Origin: a bacterium
GTDB lineage: Bacteria; UBA6262; WVXT01
DNA: 12,134 nucleotides
Assembly (NCBI GenBank): GCA_035530055.1
Contig: DATKVN010000077.1
Coordinates: 1-12,134, forward strand
Direction: 5' to 3'
Below, piece by piece: positions 4,806 through 11,345 of this stretch (positions are counted from its first letter, which is position 1; each line of letters starts with the position of its first letter). A model generated the notes under the pieces. That model was not told the DNA's origin. It made no database searches and saw only the letters and a program-made list of their open reading frames with translations. Made by a program: the position numbers and the translations under genes.

Positions 4806-5447
4806 TTATTTCGTCTCCTCTGCTTTTTTCTTCTGAAGTAGCTCTTCTCTCCTCTGGAGAAGATGTTGAGCATACTTTGAAGAAGTCCCTCCCATAATAG
4901 CCTCAACGGATTTCAGTTTCTCTTCTACCTCATCCAAGGTAAGCTTCTTTATCTTCTTACTCTTCTTAGCCTCAGGAGGGGTCTCTTCCTTCTTCTCCTC
5001 AGCTGCTTTAGCTTTTTCTGGCGGGACTTCTTTCTTTTCCTCGGCTGCTTTTTTAGTCTCTTCTGGTGGTGCTTTCTTCTTTTCCTCAGCTGCTTTAGCT
5101 TTTTCTGGCGGGGCTTCCTTCTTTTCCTCGGCTGCTTTTTTAGCCTCCTCTGGCGGCGCTTCCTTCTTTTCCTCGGCTGCTTCTTTAGCTTTTTCTGGCG
5201 GGATTTCTTTCTTTTCCTCGGCTGCTTTAGTCTCTTCTGGTGGGGCTTCCTTCTTTTCCTCAGTTGCTTCTTTAGCCTCCTCTGGAGGCGTTTCTTTCTT
5301 TTCCTCGGCTGCTTCTTTAGCCTCCTCTGGCGGAGCCTCTTTCTTTTCCTCGGCTGCTTCTTTAGCTTCCTCTGCCGGGACTTCCTTCTTCTCCTCCGTT
5401 TCTTTCTTAGCCTCCTCTGGCGGCGTTTCTTTCTTCTCCTCAGCCAT
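4806..5447 (-). CDS. Lys/Glu/Pro/Ala tandem-repeat protein with a conserved-looking C-terminal helical tail
   Basis: 213 residues. The ATG (5445-5447) has a strong AAAGGAGG Shine-Dalgarno 9 bases upstream. Residues 3-162 are eleven units of 14-15 residues with consensus EEKKEAPPEEAKEAA: highly charged, with PP at a fixed place in each unit and no signal peptide or membrane segment. Such sequence is expected to form an extended chain of short helices broken by proline, so a cytoplasmic spacer or scaffold is plausible. The last ~50 residues differ, with KKIKKLTLDEVEEKLKSVEA, a GG turn, then SKYAQHLLQRREELLQKKK, which looks like a folded helical hairpin or coiled coil and is probably the functional binding part. 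I do not recognise the family. It is divergent from the glycosyltransferase-TPR gene, with its own promoter at 5500-5528. Convergent evolution of repeat units or slippage probably sets its length. Confidence 0.8.
   Translation of the reverse strand: MAEEKKETPPEEAKKETEEKKEVPAEEAKEAAEEKKEAPPEEAKEAAEEKKETPPEEAKEATEEKKEAPPEETKAAEEKKEIPPEKAKEAAEEKKEAPPEEAKKAAEEKKEAPPEKAKAAEEKKKAPPEETKKAAEEKKEVPPEKAKAAEEKKEETPPEAKKSKKIKKLTLDEVEEKLKSVEAIMGGTSSKYAQHLLQRREELLQKKKAEETK
4962..5441. repeat. Coding minisatellite, eleven units of 42-45 bp
   Basis: Tandem near-identical units, recognisable on the plus strand by recurring TTCTTTTCCTCGGCTGCTTT blocks, encode the 14-15 residue repeats of the protein at 4806-5447. 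All length changes between units are multiples of three, so the frame is kept. The array is prone to copy-number change and to misassembly. Confidence 0.9.
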
Positions 5448-5499
5448 TTTGCTAAACCTCCTTTCTTAATTTAAATTGACGAAATTAAACCTGCTCTTG

Positions 5500-5528
5500 A
5501 GGATACCAAATAATTACCAAAATTTCAA
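5500..5528 (-). promoter_or_regulatory. Probable promoter of the Lys/Glu repeat protein gene
   Basis: Minus strand TTGAAA (complement at 5523-5528), 17-base spacer, TATCCT (complement at 5500-5505), preceded by TTTGG so that an extended -10 (TGGTATCCT) is formed. The expected start near 5493 gives a leader of about 46 bases. Confidence 0.5.
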
Positions 5529-5565
5529 GAACCATAACCCAATGCCGGCATACTTTCTTACAAAG

Positions 5566-5595
5566 TTGACAAAAAGAGGGAAAATTTGGTATAAG
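5566..5595 (+). promoter_or_regulatory. Promoter of the glycosyltransferase-TPR gene
   Basis: TTGACA at 5566-5571 and TATAAG at 5590-5595, 18 bases apart, with an extended -10 (TGGTATAAG). The block from the -35 through TTTGGTATA matches the secretin-like gene's promoter at 11245-11274 in 26 of 28 positions by eye. The leader is about 20 bases and carries AAAGG before the ATG at 5622. Confidence 0.75.
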
Positions 5596-5621
5596 TAAAA
5601 TAGAAAAAACAAAGGTAACCT

Positions 5622-7517
5622 ATGACAAAAAAATTTAAAATAATAAGGGTAAACCAAAAACAATCCACAAAATTTTTTGAAGAAAAATGGGCTAGGATTA
5701 ATAAAACGGTTATTTGGTGTATAGGAATATTTCTATTTGTTTTTCTATTTCGTTTATTTTACTTTGTTGAACTTAGAAAGTTTCCTCTGTCCCAATACCC
5801 TGTTCTTGATTCAAAAGTTTATGATACTTGGGCACAAGAAATCACAACAGGAGACTGGCTGAGCAAAAAGAGAGGAGTATTTTACTCCAATCCAGGGTAT
5901 GCATATTTTTTAGCTGGAGTTTACTCAGTTTTTGGCCGAAATTTGAACATAGTAATTATAATTCAATTTCTTTTTGGTGCTTTAAGCTGTGTCCTTATTT
6001 ATTTGATCGGTAAACGAGTGTTCAATAGCACCGTTGGGATAATTGCTGGTTTTATTGCTGGAGTTTATGGCTTTTCAATTTATATTGAAGGACTGCTATT
6101 GACTGCTACATTGATTAACTTCTGTAATCTATTTGTATTGCTTTGTCTCCTAATGGCTGTCGAGAAAAAACGTTTTAGATATTGGTTTGGAGCTGGTATA
6201 TTTTTAGGTGTTTCTACTTTGCTAAGACCAAACAATTTATTGTTTGCTCCATTTGTTTTAATATGGATTTTGTGGTTAGATACTCCAAAAAAAAGTTTAT
6301 TTTACTCATTTCTAAGTTTCTTCCTTGGAATTCTTCTTATGGTTTTTCCAATCATAATAAGACATTACATTGTAGCTGGTGAATTTTCTCTATTTCCTAC
6401 GGCCCACGGTGGATTAAACTTTTATATAGGAAATAACCCCAAATCAACAGGGTCATACGTAGATTTGACTTTCGATCAAGCAGATCCAGAAAGTCAAGGA
6501 GAAAATTATCGAAGGAAAGCCAGTGAAATGATGGATAGGGAATTATCGCGTAGCGAAGCTTCAAGATTTTGGTTTCTTCAAGGTTTTAAATTTATTCGTC
6601 AGCATCCTCTTCAATGGTTAAAATTATTGAGAAAGAAATTCCTCTATTTTTGGTACTACTTTGAGCAACCTATGACTTATAACTATTATTTTTTCAAAGA
6701 GCACATCTCTTTTTTAAAACTACCTTTCTTATCGTTTAGTTTCATAGCGCCTTTAGGGTTACTAGGATTTATTTTAAGTATTCTCCATAGAAAAGTTTTG
6801 CTGTTACATCTCTATTTATTAAGCCATATGATAGCAGTTATCCTCTTCTTTGTTGTTTCTGAATATCGTTATCCTATAGTTGGTCCACTAATTATTTTTG
6901 CTAGTTATTCATTTTATTGGTATAAAGAAAATATCAAATGTAAAAAATATAAGTCGCTTGTCCTTGTTTTAATTCTCTTTGCTGGAATGTTATATTTGAC
7001 TAATCATCATCGCACTCAAAAAACCAAATACAATTTTGGACGGGATTATATAAAATTAGGTTATGCTTGTATTCAAGGAGGGTTGATAGATCAGGGAATT
7101 GAATTTATGAAAAAATCTGGAGAATTTATTAGCCATTCAGCAGTGCATTATAATCTTGCTGAAGCTTATGCTTATCAGAAGGGGCAATATGACAAGGCAA
7201 TAGAAGAATATAAAAAGGCAATTGAAACGGAAAAAAATAAGACAGATTTAGAGCATACTTATATTAGGCTCGCTTTTATTTATATTAAGAAGAAGATGTA
7301 TAACGAAGCGATAAAAGTATACAAAAAAGCGGTAGAATTAAATCCTCAAAATGCCGGTACCCATCAATTTTTAGGGAATGTTTACTATCTACAAAATAAA
7401 AAAAGCGAAGCAATAAAAGAATGGAAAACATCATTACAGATTTATCCTGATAATCCTCCTTTGCTCAAGAATCTGAAGGTGTTAAAGGAAGAAATACAAA
7501 CTGAAATTTTGCCATAA
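5622..7517 (+). CDS. Membrane GT-C-like glycosyltransferase (GT39/ArnT-like) with C-terminal TPR repeats
   Basis: 631 residues, two parts. Residues 30 to about 460 form a polytopic membrane region with roughly ten hydrophobic segments (for example 30-48, 110-130, 135-155, 156-180, 186-203, 207-220, 226-246, 365-388, 393-412, 418-433, 446-460). After the first segment there is an outward loop containing Asp63, Tyr67 and Asp68 (VLDSKVYDTW), the place where GT-C lipid-phosphate-sugar glycosyltransferases carry their catalytic acid. Further typical landmarks are FYSNPGYAYFLAGVY (87-101), TLLRPNNLLFAP (199-210) and SEYRYPIVGP (413-422). Residues about 470-625 are TPR helices (AVHYNLAEAYAYQKGQYDKA, then two more units ending YPDNPPLL). 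The likely role is transfer of a sugar from a polyprenyl carrier onto an envelope acceptor, with the TPR part binding a protein partner; this is inferred. The gene is visibly more A/T-rich than htpX. An ATG with AAAGG upstream sets the start. Confidence 0.8.
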   Translation: MTKKFKIIRVNQKQSTKFFEEKWARINKTVIWCIGIFLFVFLFRLFYFVELRKFPLSQYPVLDSKVYDTWAQEITTGDWLSKKRGVFYSNPGYAYFLAGVYSVFGRNLNIVIIIQFLFGALSCVLIYLIGKRVFNSTVGIIAGFIAGVYGFSIYIEGLLLTATLINFCNLFVLLCLLMAVEKKRFRYWFGAGIFLGVSTLLRPNNLLFAPFVLIWILWLDTPKKSLFYSFLSFFLGILLMVFPIIIRHYIVAGEFSLFPTAHGGLNFYIGNNPKSTGSYVDLTFDQADPESQGENYRRKASEMMDRELSRSEASRFWFLQGFKFIRQHPLQWLKLLRKKFLYFWYYFEQPMTYNYYFFKEHISFLKLPFLSFSFIAPLGLLGFILSILHRKVLLLHLYLLSHMIAVILFFVVSEYRYPIVGPLIIFASYSFYWYKENIKCKKYKSLVLVLILFAGMLYLTNHHRTQKTKYNFGRDYIKLGYACIQGGLIDQGIEFMKKSGEFISHSAVHYNLAEAYAYQKGQYDKAIEEYKKAIETEKNKTDLEHTYIRLAFIYIKKKMYNEAIKVYKKAVELNPQNAGTHQFLGNVYYLQNKKSEAIKEWKTSLQIYPDNPPLLKNLKVLKEEIQTEILP

Positions 7518-7557
7518 GCCTTCCTGATTACTAGGATAGACGATAAAATCTTTCACG

Positions 7558-7586
7558 TTGACAAATGCCAGTTTTTGTGATATAAT
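7558..7586 (+). promoter_or_regulatory. Consensus promoter of the riboswitch-controlled gene
   Basis: TTGACA at 7558-7563 and TATAAT at 7581-7586 with exactly 17 bases between them and TG one base before the -10 (extended -10). Start expected near 7593, just before the aptamer. The beta-helix gene is therefore transcribed separately from the glycosyltransferase gene upstream. Confidence 0.88.
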
Positions 7587-7602
7587 TATTATCGAAATAA
7601 AG

Positions 7603-7699
7603 GGTATTCGATAAAGGCAAACTCCGAGAAATCGGAGGATGCAAAGCCACGGAGCTAAAGACCGAATGAGGTCTATGCTAGCTGGTTGCCGAAAATACC
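7603..7699 (+). promoter_or_regulatory. Cyclic-di-GMP-I (GEMM-I) riboswitch aptamer
   Basis: All class-I landmarks are present. P1 closes GGTATT (7603-7608) with AATACC (7694-7699). The conserved GGCAAAC at 7616-7622 leads into P2, CTCCGA-GAAA-TCGGAG (7622-7637), with its GAAA tetraloop. GATGCAAAGCC (7638-7648) follows. P3 pairs AGCT (7653-7656) with AGCT (7680-7683) and GACC with GGTC, and contains the CTAAAG/TATG tetraloop receptor. GGTTGCC (7684-7690) completes the core. Aligning with Vibrio cholerae Vc2, the ligand contacts G20, A47 and C92 correspond to G7617, A7644 and C7689. G rather than A at position 20 points to c-di-GMP rather than cGAMP. It controls the large exported beta-helix protein 3' of it. 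Confidence 0.93.
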
Positions 7700-7727
7700 G
7701 ATCTATGCGAGCCGGGTTGCCGAAGAT
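7672..7727 (+). repeat. Tandem duplication of the riboswitch 3' half
   Basis: TCTATGC-TAGCT-GGTTGCC-GAAAAT (7672-7696) is followed 30 bases later by TCTATGC-GAGCCG-GGTTGCC-GAAGAT (7702-7727). The two copies differ at a few positions only. The first belongs to the aptamer. The second has no 5' half of its own and forms the beginning of the intrinsic terminator. Confidence 0.88.
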
Positions 7728-7763
7728 TCAAACTTCTTAAATCTTCTGTAACCTGGCTTTTTT
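7710..7763 (+). terminator. Intrinsic terminator of the c-di-GMP riboswitch expression platform
   Basis: Outer stem AGCCGGGTT (7710-7718) with AACCTGGCT (7750-7758), one G-U pair. Inner stem GAAGATT (7722-7728) with AATCTTC (7740-7746). A run of six T (7758-7763) follows. The 5' arm is the duplicated AGCCGGGTTGCC sequence of the riboswitch, which ties terminator folding to aptamer-like pairing. Confidence 0.88.
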
Positions 7764-7784
7764 ATTGGATAGATAAATGCAAAA

Positions 7785-7794
7785 AAGGAGGTGA
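7785..7794 (+). other. Orphan perfect Shine-Dalgarno in the leader
   Basis: AAGGAGGTGA complements the usual 3' end of 16S rRNA over ten bases, but no ATG, GTG or TTG follows at a workable distance. The embedded GTG (7791) is too close to the core. The beta-helix gene has its own AGGAGG and ATG at 7888. From an ATT at 7795 the frame is open and in phase with 7888. It may be a ribosome standby site or a relic. Confidence 0.4.
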
Positions 7795-7887
7795 ATTTTT
7801 TACCCAGAATTTTGCAATAAAACAAAATTTGTTAAAAAATACAAAATAATAGTCTTAACAAAAACTCCAACTAATAGGAGGCTGGTT

Positions 7888-10245
7888 ATGAAGAATTGGA
7901 AAATTATTTTAATGGTTTTAGTAATTGGATTTACCTCTCTGATGTCAAGGGAAATAGTGTTGGCACAAAATTCGGTAAGTGAAGTAGGTACCTATTTCGA
8001 GATAACCGATAGTTCCTACTTGAATGTAACTTTAACAAGTAGCGAGGAAGTGGATATAGTATTGGAATCAATTCCTAAAATAGTTACCTTGGTTATAAAA
8101 AATAGCAGCGTGGCCCCTTCAACTGCTTTAACTTTTACTGGGTTTGAACCAAATGTTACTTACTATCGGTATCAGGACGGTAGTTTAATGGAAAGGTTTG
8201 TTACTGATTCGAATGGAGAATATTCGTTTTTGCAGGAGATATCTCAGGGACACATCGTTTTCATTTTAGAGGAAAAAATAAATACTTATATTAAACCTGA
8301 TGGAACTGTTTCTCCTCCTTCTGCACCAATTAGTGTAGATGGTAATGTTTACACTTTTACCAATGATCTTGAAGGTTCACTATGTGTACAGAAAGATGGC
8401 ATAACAATAAATGGAAATGGCTATAAACAAATTCCCCAGTCTGGTAGCTTTGGAATTTATCTATATTGGAAGTGGGGGGTCACTATTAAAAATGTAACTC
8501 TGGAAGGGTTTACATACGGTATCTACTTATGGGACTCGGGAAACAATATAATAAAAGATTGTACCATTCGAAACAATTGGACAGGAATTCAATTAAGTAG
8601 AGGGTCTAAACAGAATACAATAATTCAAAATACAATCTCTAACAACAGTGTGGGTATCCATGTCGGATTTACTTGGGATGGTGGGTGGGCTGCCCACAAG
8701 AATAGTATAATTGAAAACAATGTATCAAATAACGATGTATGTGGAATTTGGGTCGAATATGCTAATTGGACCTTAATAAGAGGAAATACAATATCACAGA
8801 ATAACTTGGGGCTTCGTTTAAGGTGCATTGATATCCTTGATAAACCCATTTATCACAATAATTTTGTCGACAATGTTAATCAGGTAGAAATTGGGGAAAG
8901 GTGGTGTCCGTCATTTAAATGGGACGATGGCTACCCATCTGGGGGAAATTATTGGAGTGACTATACAGGTATAGATGAAAAAAGCGGTCCAAATCAAGAT
9001 CAACTCGGCAAAGATGGAATCGGCGACGCAGCATATGTAATTGACGTTAATAATCAGGACGGATATCCATTTATGTATCAAGGGGCACATACTCCTGTTG
9101 ATTCTCCAACAGTTACTCCTACTGAGGGCGTGACTATTACTTTTGAAGGTGGAGTAACTTCTTCTGGGTTTACAACGGTCAATATAACTGATGAAGCCCC
9201 AGAACCAATTATGTATAGGTTAGAAATTGAAGGATACGAACCGATTAAATTTTATGAGATCAGAACTACTGCCGATTATTTAGAAGGAGTAAAAATATGC
9301 ATAACTTATAAGGACGAGTGGATTCCTCCAGAATACGATGAAAAGGATTTGACGCTAGTTCGTTTTTGGTACGAAGATGAAATACTTATGGAGGAAGATA
9401 TCAAGCTTAAAGGGTATCCGGATACCGTTGCTAATCTTATTATAGGAAGAGCCGAATTCCTTTCCTGGTATGCACTAGTTTTACCTCCGCGTATAATTTC
9501 AGCAGATATAGATTTAGACCCAAACACTCTAAACCTAAAAAGTGCCGGCAAATGGGTAACCTGTTATATCGAATTTCCAGAAGGCTTTGATGTAGAAGAT
9601 ATTGATATTTCCACGGTGAAAATCTCTAAAATAAATGATGAGGAAATTACTCCTCTTATTGCTGAAGCAAAACCTACTGGAATTGGCGACCACGATTCTA
9701 ATGGAATTCCTGATTTGATGGTGAAATTTAATCGCTCAACTTTAGAATCTATCCTTTCTCCTGCTGATAGCGTGAAAATAGCTGTAAGTGGCAAGACAAT
9801 AGGAGAACTTGATTTTGAAGGTGATGATACGATAAGAGCAATTTTACCAGGAAGGATTCCAGATGTGGCAAGCACCAAAAGTGACAGAGGAAGTTGGTGG
9901 AGCAGTCCATTCTCAGAAAATGGAGATGACTTCTCATCCCCAAACAGCTGGAAGAAAGTAAAAAAGATTCCTCCTCCATTTCTTGAAAATGGCTGGGCAA
10001 ATGGCAAGGCAAAAGGACTTGAAAAGGGGAAAGGACTAGAGAAAAAACAAATTAACTATACTTACACAACAGTAACCGACGCTGAAACAGGGGAAGTCCT
10101 CTGGCAATCAAATCTTACCTTTAAATATGGAAAGCCAGAAATTCCTCCGGGACAAGCCAAAGACAAAGGGAAACCAGAAATTCCTCCGGGACAAGAAAAG
10201 AAAATTCAATCCTTCTCTATTAAGTTTTTAGATAGTCCTTTTTAA
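7888..10245 (+). CDS. Secreted NosD-like right-handed beta-helix protein with C-terminal Pro/Gly repeats
   Basis: 785 residues. An ATG with AGGAGG 7 bases upstream starts a signal peptide (KNWKIILMVLVIGFTSLMS, cleavage near LAQ, residue 26-27). Residues about 30-150 look beta-rich. Residues 150-340 carry parallel beta-helix coils of the NosD/pectate-lyase-like type (GITINGNG, VTIKNVTLEGFTYGIYL, NIIKDCTIRNNWTGIQL, NTIIQNTISNNSVGIHV, TLIRGNTISQNNLGLRL), then the GGNYWSDYTG...GKDGIGD block (352-380) that often ends such domains. About 410-535 looks like an Ig-like domain. About 545-655 holds DHDSNGIPD (601-609), which resembles a DxDxNGxxD calcium loop. The tail is basic, with two KPEIPPGQ repeats (749-770). 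There is no LPXTG, PEP-CTERM or membrane anchor. The role is presumably extracellular polysaccharide binding or processing, or adhesion, but the catalytic activity is unknown. Expression is controlled by the c-di-GMP switch. It is convergent with the broken secretin gene. Confidence 0.85.
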   Translation: MKNWKIILMVLVIGFTSLMSREIVLAQNSVSEVGTYFEITDSSYLNVTLTSSEEVDIVLESIPKIVTLVIKNSSVAPSTALTFTGFEPNVTYYRYQDGSLMERFVTDSNGEYSFLQEISQGHIVFILEEKINTYIKPDGTVSPPSAPISVDGNVYTFTNDLEGSLCVQKDGITINGNGYKQIPQSGSFGIYLYWKWGVTIKNVTLEGFTYGIYLWDSGNNIIKDCTIRNNWTGIQLSRGSKQNTIIQNTISNNSVGIHVGFTWDGGWAAHKNSIIENNVSNNDVCGIWVEYANWTLIRGNTISQNNLGLRLRCIDILDKPIYHNNFVDNVNQVEIGERWCPSFKWDDGYPSGGNYWSDYTGIDEKSGPNQDQLGKDGIGDAAYVIDVNNQDGYPFMYQGAHTPVDSPTVTPTEGVTITFEGGVTSSGFTTVNITDEAPEPIMYRLEIEGYEPIKFYEIRTTADYLEGVKICITYKDEWIPPEYDEKDLTLVRFWYEDEILMEEDIKLKGYPDTVANLIIGRAEFLSWYALVLPPRIISADIDLDPNTLNLKSAGKWVTCYIEFPEGFDVEDIDISTVKISKINDEEITPLIAEAKPTGIGDHDSNGIPDLMVKFNRSTLESILSPADSVKIAVSGKTIGELDFEGDDTIRAILPGRIPDVASTKSDRGSWWSSPFSENGDDFSSPNSWKKVKKIPPPFLENGWANGKAKGLEKGKGLEKKQINYTYTTVTDAETGEVLWQSNLTFKYGKPEIPPGQAKDKGKPEIPPGQEKKIQSFSIKFLDSPF
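10129..10195 (+). repeat. Two-copy direct repeat, 39-bp period, encoding KPEIPPGQ
   Basis: The 28-base blocks starting at 10129 and 10168 differ at two positions and include CAGAAATTCCTCCGGGACAA in both. They encode the KPEIPPGQ units near the C-terminus of the beta-helix protein and keep the frame (13 codons). Confidence 0.9.
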
Positions 10246-10247
10246 GA

Positions 10248-11184
10248 TTATTTCTTCTCTTGCGGGATTTCTTTGGCAGGAACTTCTTCGGGTTTAAATA
10301 TTTTTGGAGTTATTGCCATTTTTACCTCAGTAATTATTTTCTCATATTTTGTCACACCAAAAAGATAACCGAGTATGGGAATATGCATTAAAAGAGGAAT
10401 TCCAGTTCTGGTTTTCCTCTTTTCTTCTTTTATCAGACCGCCAATAATCGCTGTGTATCCATCCTTTAGTCTTATTATTGTCATAGCATTCCTTGTTCCA
10501 ATCTGGGGATAGCCTTCCTGAGTATATGCTCCAATTGATGAAACTTCACTTGCAAGGTCAATTTCTATCTCATCATTATTATATATTGTTGGCGTAACAA
10601 GGAGTTTTATTCCTACTTCCTCAAACTGGATTGCTGTTGATGATACAACCTGACCACCGCTTGTTATTGATGAGGTAGTTATTGGTATTGGGATTCTATC
10701 ACCAATTATTAGTTGCAAGTATTTTTATATCTGCTTTCTCATCTTTAAATTTTGCAAGTCCAGGGAAATACTCTCCAAGATGGCGGGAACTCACTGTTTC
10801 TGGAGGAAGAACAGCCTCAAGGGCAATTGACCAATTTGTAAGTTCCAATCCAATCTCCTTTGATTTTTTATGACTTATCTCTAAAACTTTTAGTTCAATT
10901 ATCACCTGTCTTTTTGGTAAATCTGCCTTTTCAATAAGTTCTTTTGCCTCTTTAATTCTATCTGGAAAATCATAAATTTCTATGGCCCCAAGTTCTTCAT
11001 TTGGATAGATTTTCATATCTGGAAGCATAATTTTTAACATTTCTGCCATTGTTTTTACTTTAGCGTATCTTAAATGAATTAACTCCTTCTCTTTTACCTT
11101 AGGAAGCGGTTGAGGAAATGAGTAAGTTACAATAAAGGTTATCAAAATAAATATTGAAAGAGTTATTCTAAATAATTTTTTCAT
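10248..11184 (-). pseudogene. Small secretin-like gene (type II/III secretion or pilus secretin family), broken by a frameshifting deletion
   Basis: The first part starts at an ATG (11182-11184) with AAGGAG 5 bases upstream and has a signal peptide (KKLFRITLSIFILITFIV). It continues with a small alpha/beta domain of the secretin N1 type (LIHLRYAKVKTMAEMLKIML ... IEIYDFPDRIKEAKELIEKAD) and enters the secretin core (QVIIELKVLEISHKKSKEIG). It reads ADIKILATNNW and then stops (TGA at 10699-10701). The second part resumes in another frame from LIIGDRIPIPI and continues through the rest of the core (VGIKLLVTPTIYNNDEIEID, RNAMTIIRLKDGYTAIIGGL, IPILGYLFG). Known secretins have roughly 12-15 residues between ILAxP and the IGDxIPI strand, and these are missing, so a short out-of-frame deletion near 10703-10718 is inferred. 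The product would be truncated before its membrane beta-barrel. The rest is well preserved, so the break is recent or an assembly error. Confidence 0.85.
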
Positions 11185-11203
11185 TCTTGCTCCTTGTTGC
11201 AAG

Positions 11204-11232
11204 AGTTTAACATTTTATAATAAATATGTCAA
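11204..11232 (-). promoter_or_regulatory. Proximal promoter of the secretin-like gene
   Basis: Minus strand TTGACA (complement at 11227-11232), 17-base spacer, TAAACT (complement at 11204-11209). The expected start is near 11197, giving a 13-base leader with AAGGAG. The -10 is only moderate. Confidence 0.45.
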
Positions 11233-11244
11233 ATAATTTCCCAA

Positions 11245-11274
11245 ACTATACCAAATTTCCCCTTTTTTTGTCAA
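11245..11274 (-). promoter_or_regulatory. Distal promoter of the secretin-like gene, near-identical to the glycosyltransferase promoter
   Basis: Minus strand TTGACA (complement at 11269-11274), 18-base spacer, TATAGT (complement at 11245-11250), with an extended -10 (TTTGGTATAGT). It shares the purine-rich spacer and AAATTTGGTATA with 5566-5593 in 26 of 28 positions. Confidence 0.65.
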
Positions 11275-11293
11275 CCTCTTAAGACCTTGCATC

Positions 11294-11322
11294 TTGACTT
11301 GGGAGAGGTACTCATATATAAT
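11294..11322 (+). promoter_or_regulatory. Promoter of the DUF72 gene
   Basis: TTGACT at 11294-11299, 17-base spacer, TATAAT at 11317-11322. The leader is about 17-20 bases and contains AAGGAG before the ATG at 11346. Confidence 0.8.
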
Positions 11323-11345
11323 GGAAAACTAAAAGGAGAAAACGA

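Noticed and set aside
4709-4906. 65-codon minus-strand frame between the repeat protein and DUF488
   Set aside because: Most of it overlaps the C-terminal domain of the repeat protein in another frame and has no start signal. Only its last eight codons, with their own Shine-Dalgarno, are kept as a tentative leader.
9564-10012. Two overlapping minus-strand frames of 147 and 87 codons inside the beta-helix gene
   Set aside because: They are antisense to a well-supported exported protein, overlap each other, and lack a Shine-Dalgarno or recognisable domain.
10682-10718. Programmed frameshift joining the two secretin parts
   Set aside because: A simple -1 or +1 shift would still leave out about a dozen residues that secretins need between the two flanks, and I see no slippery heptamer with a following structure. 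A deletion is simpler.
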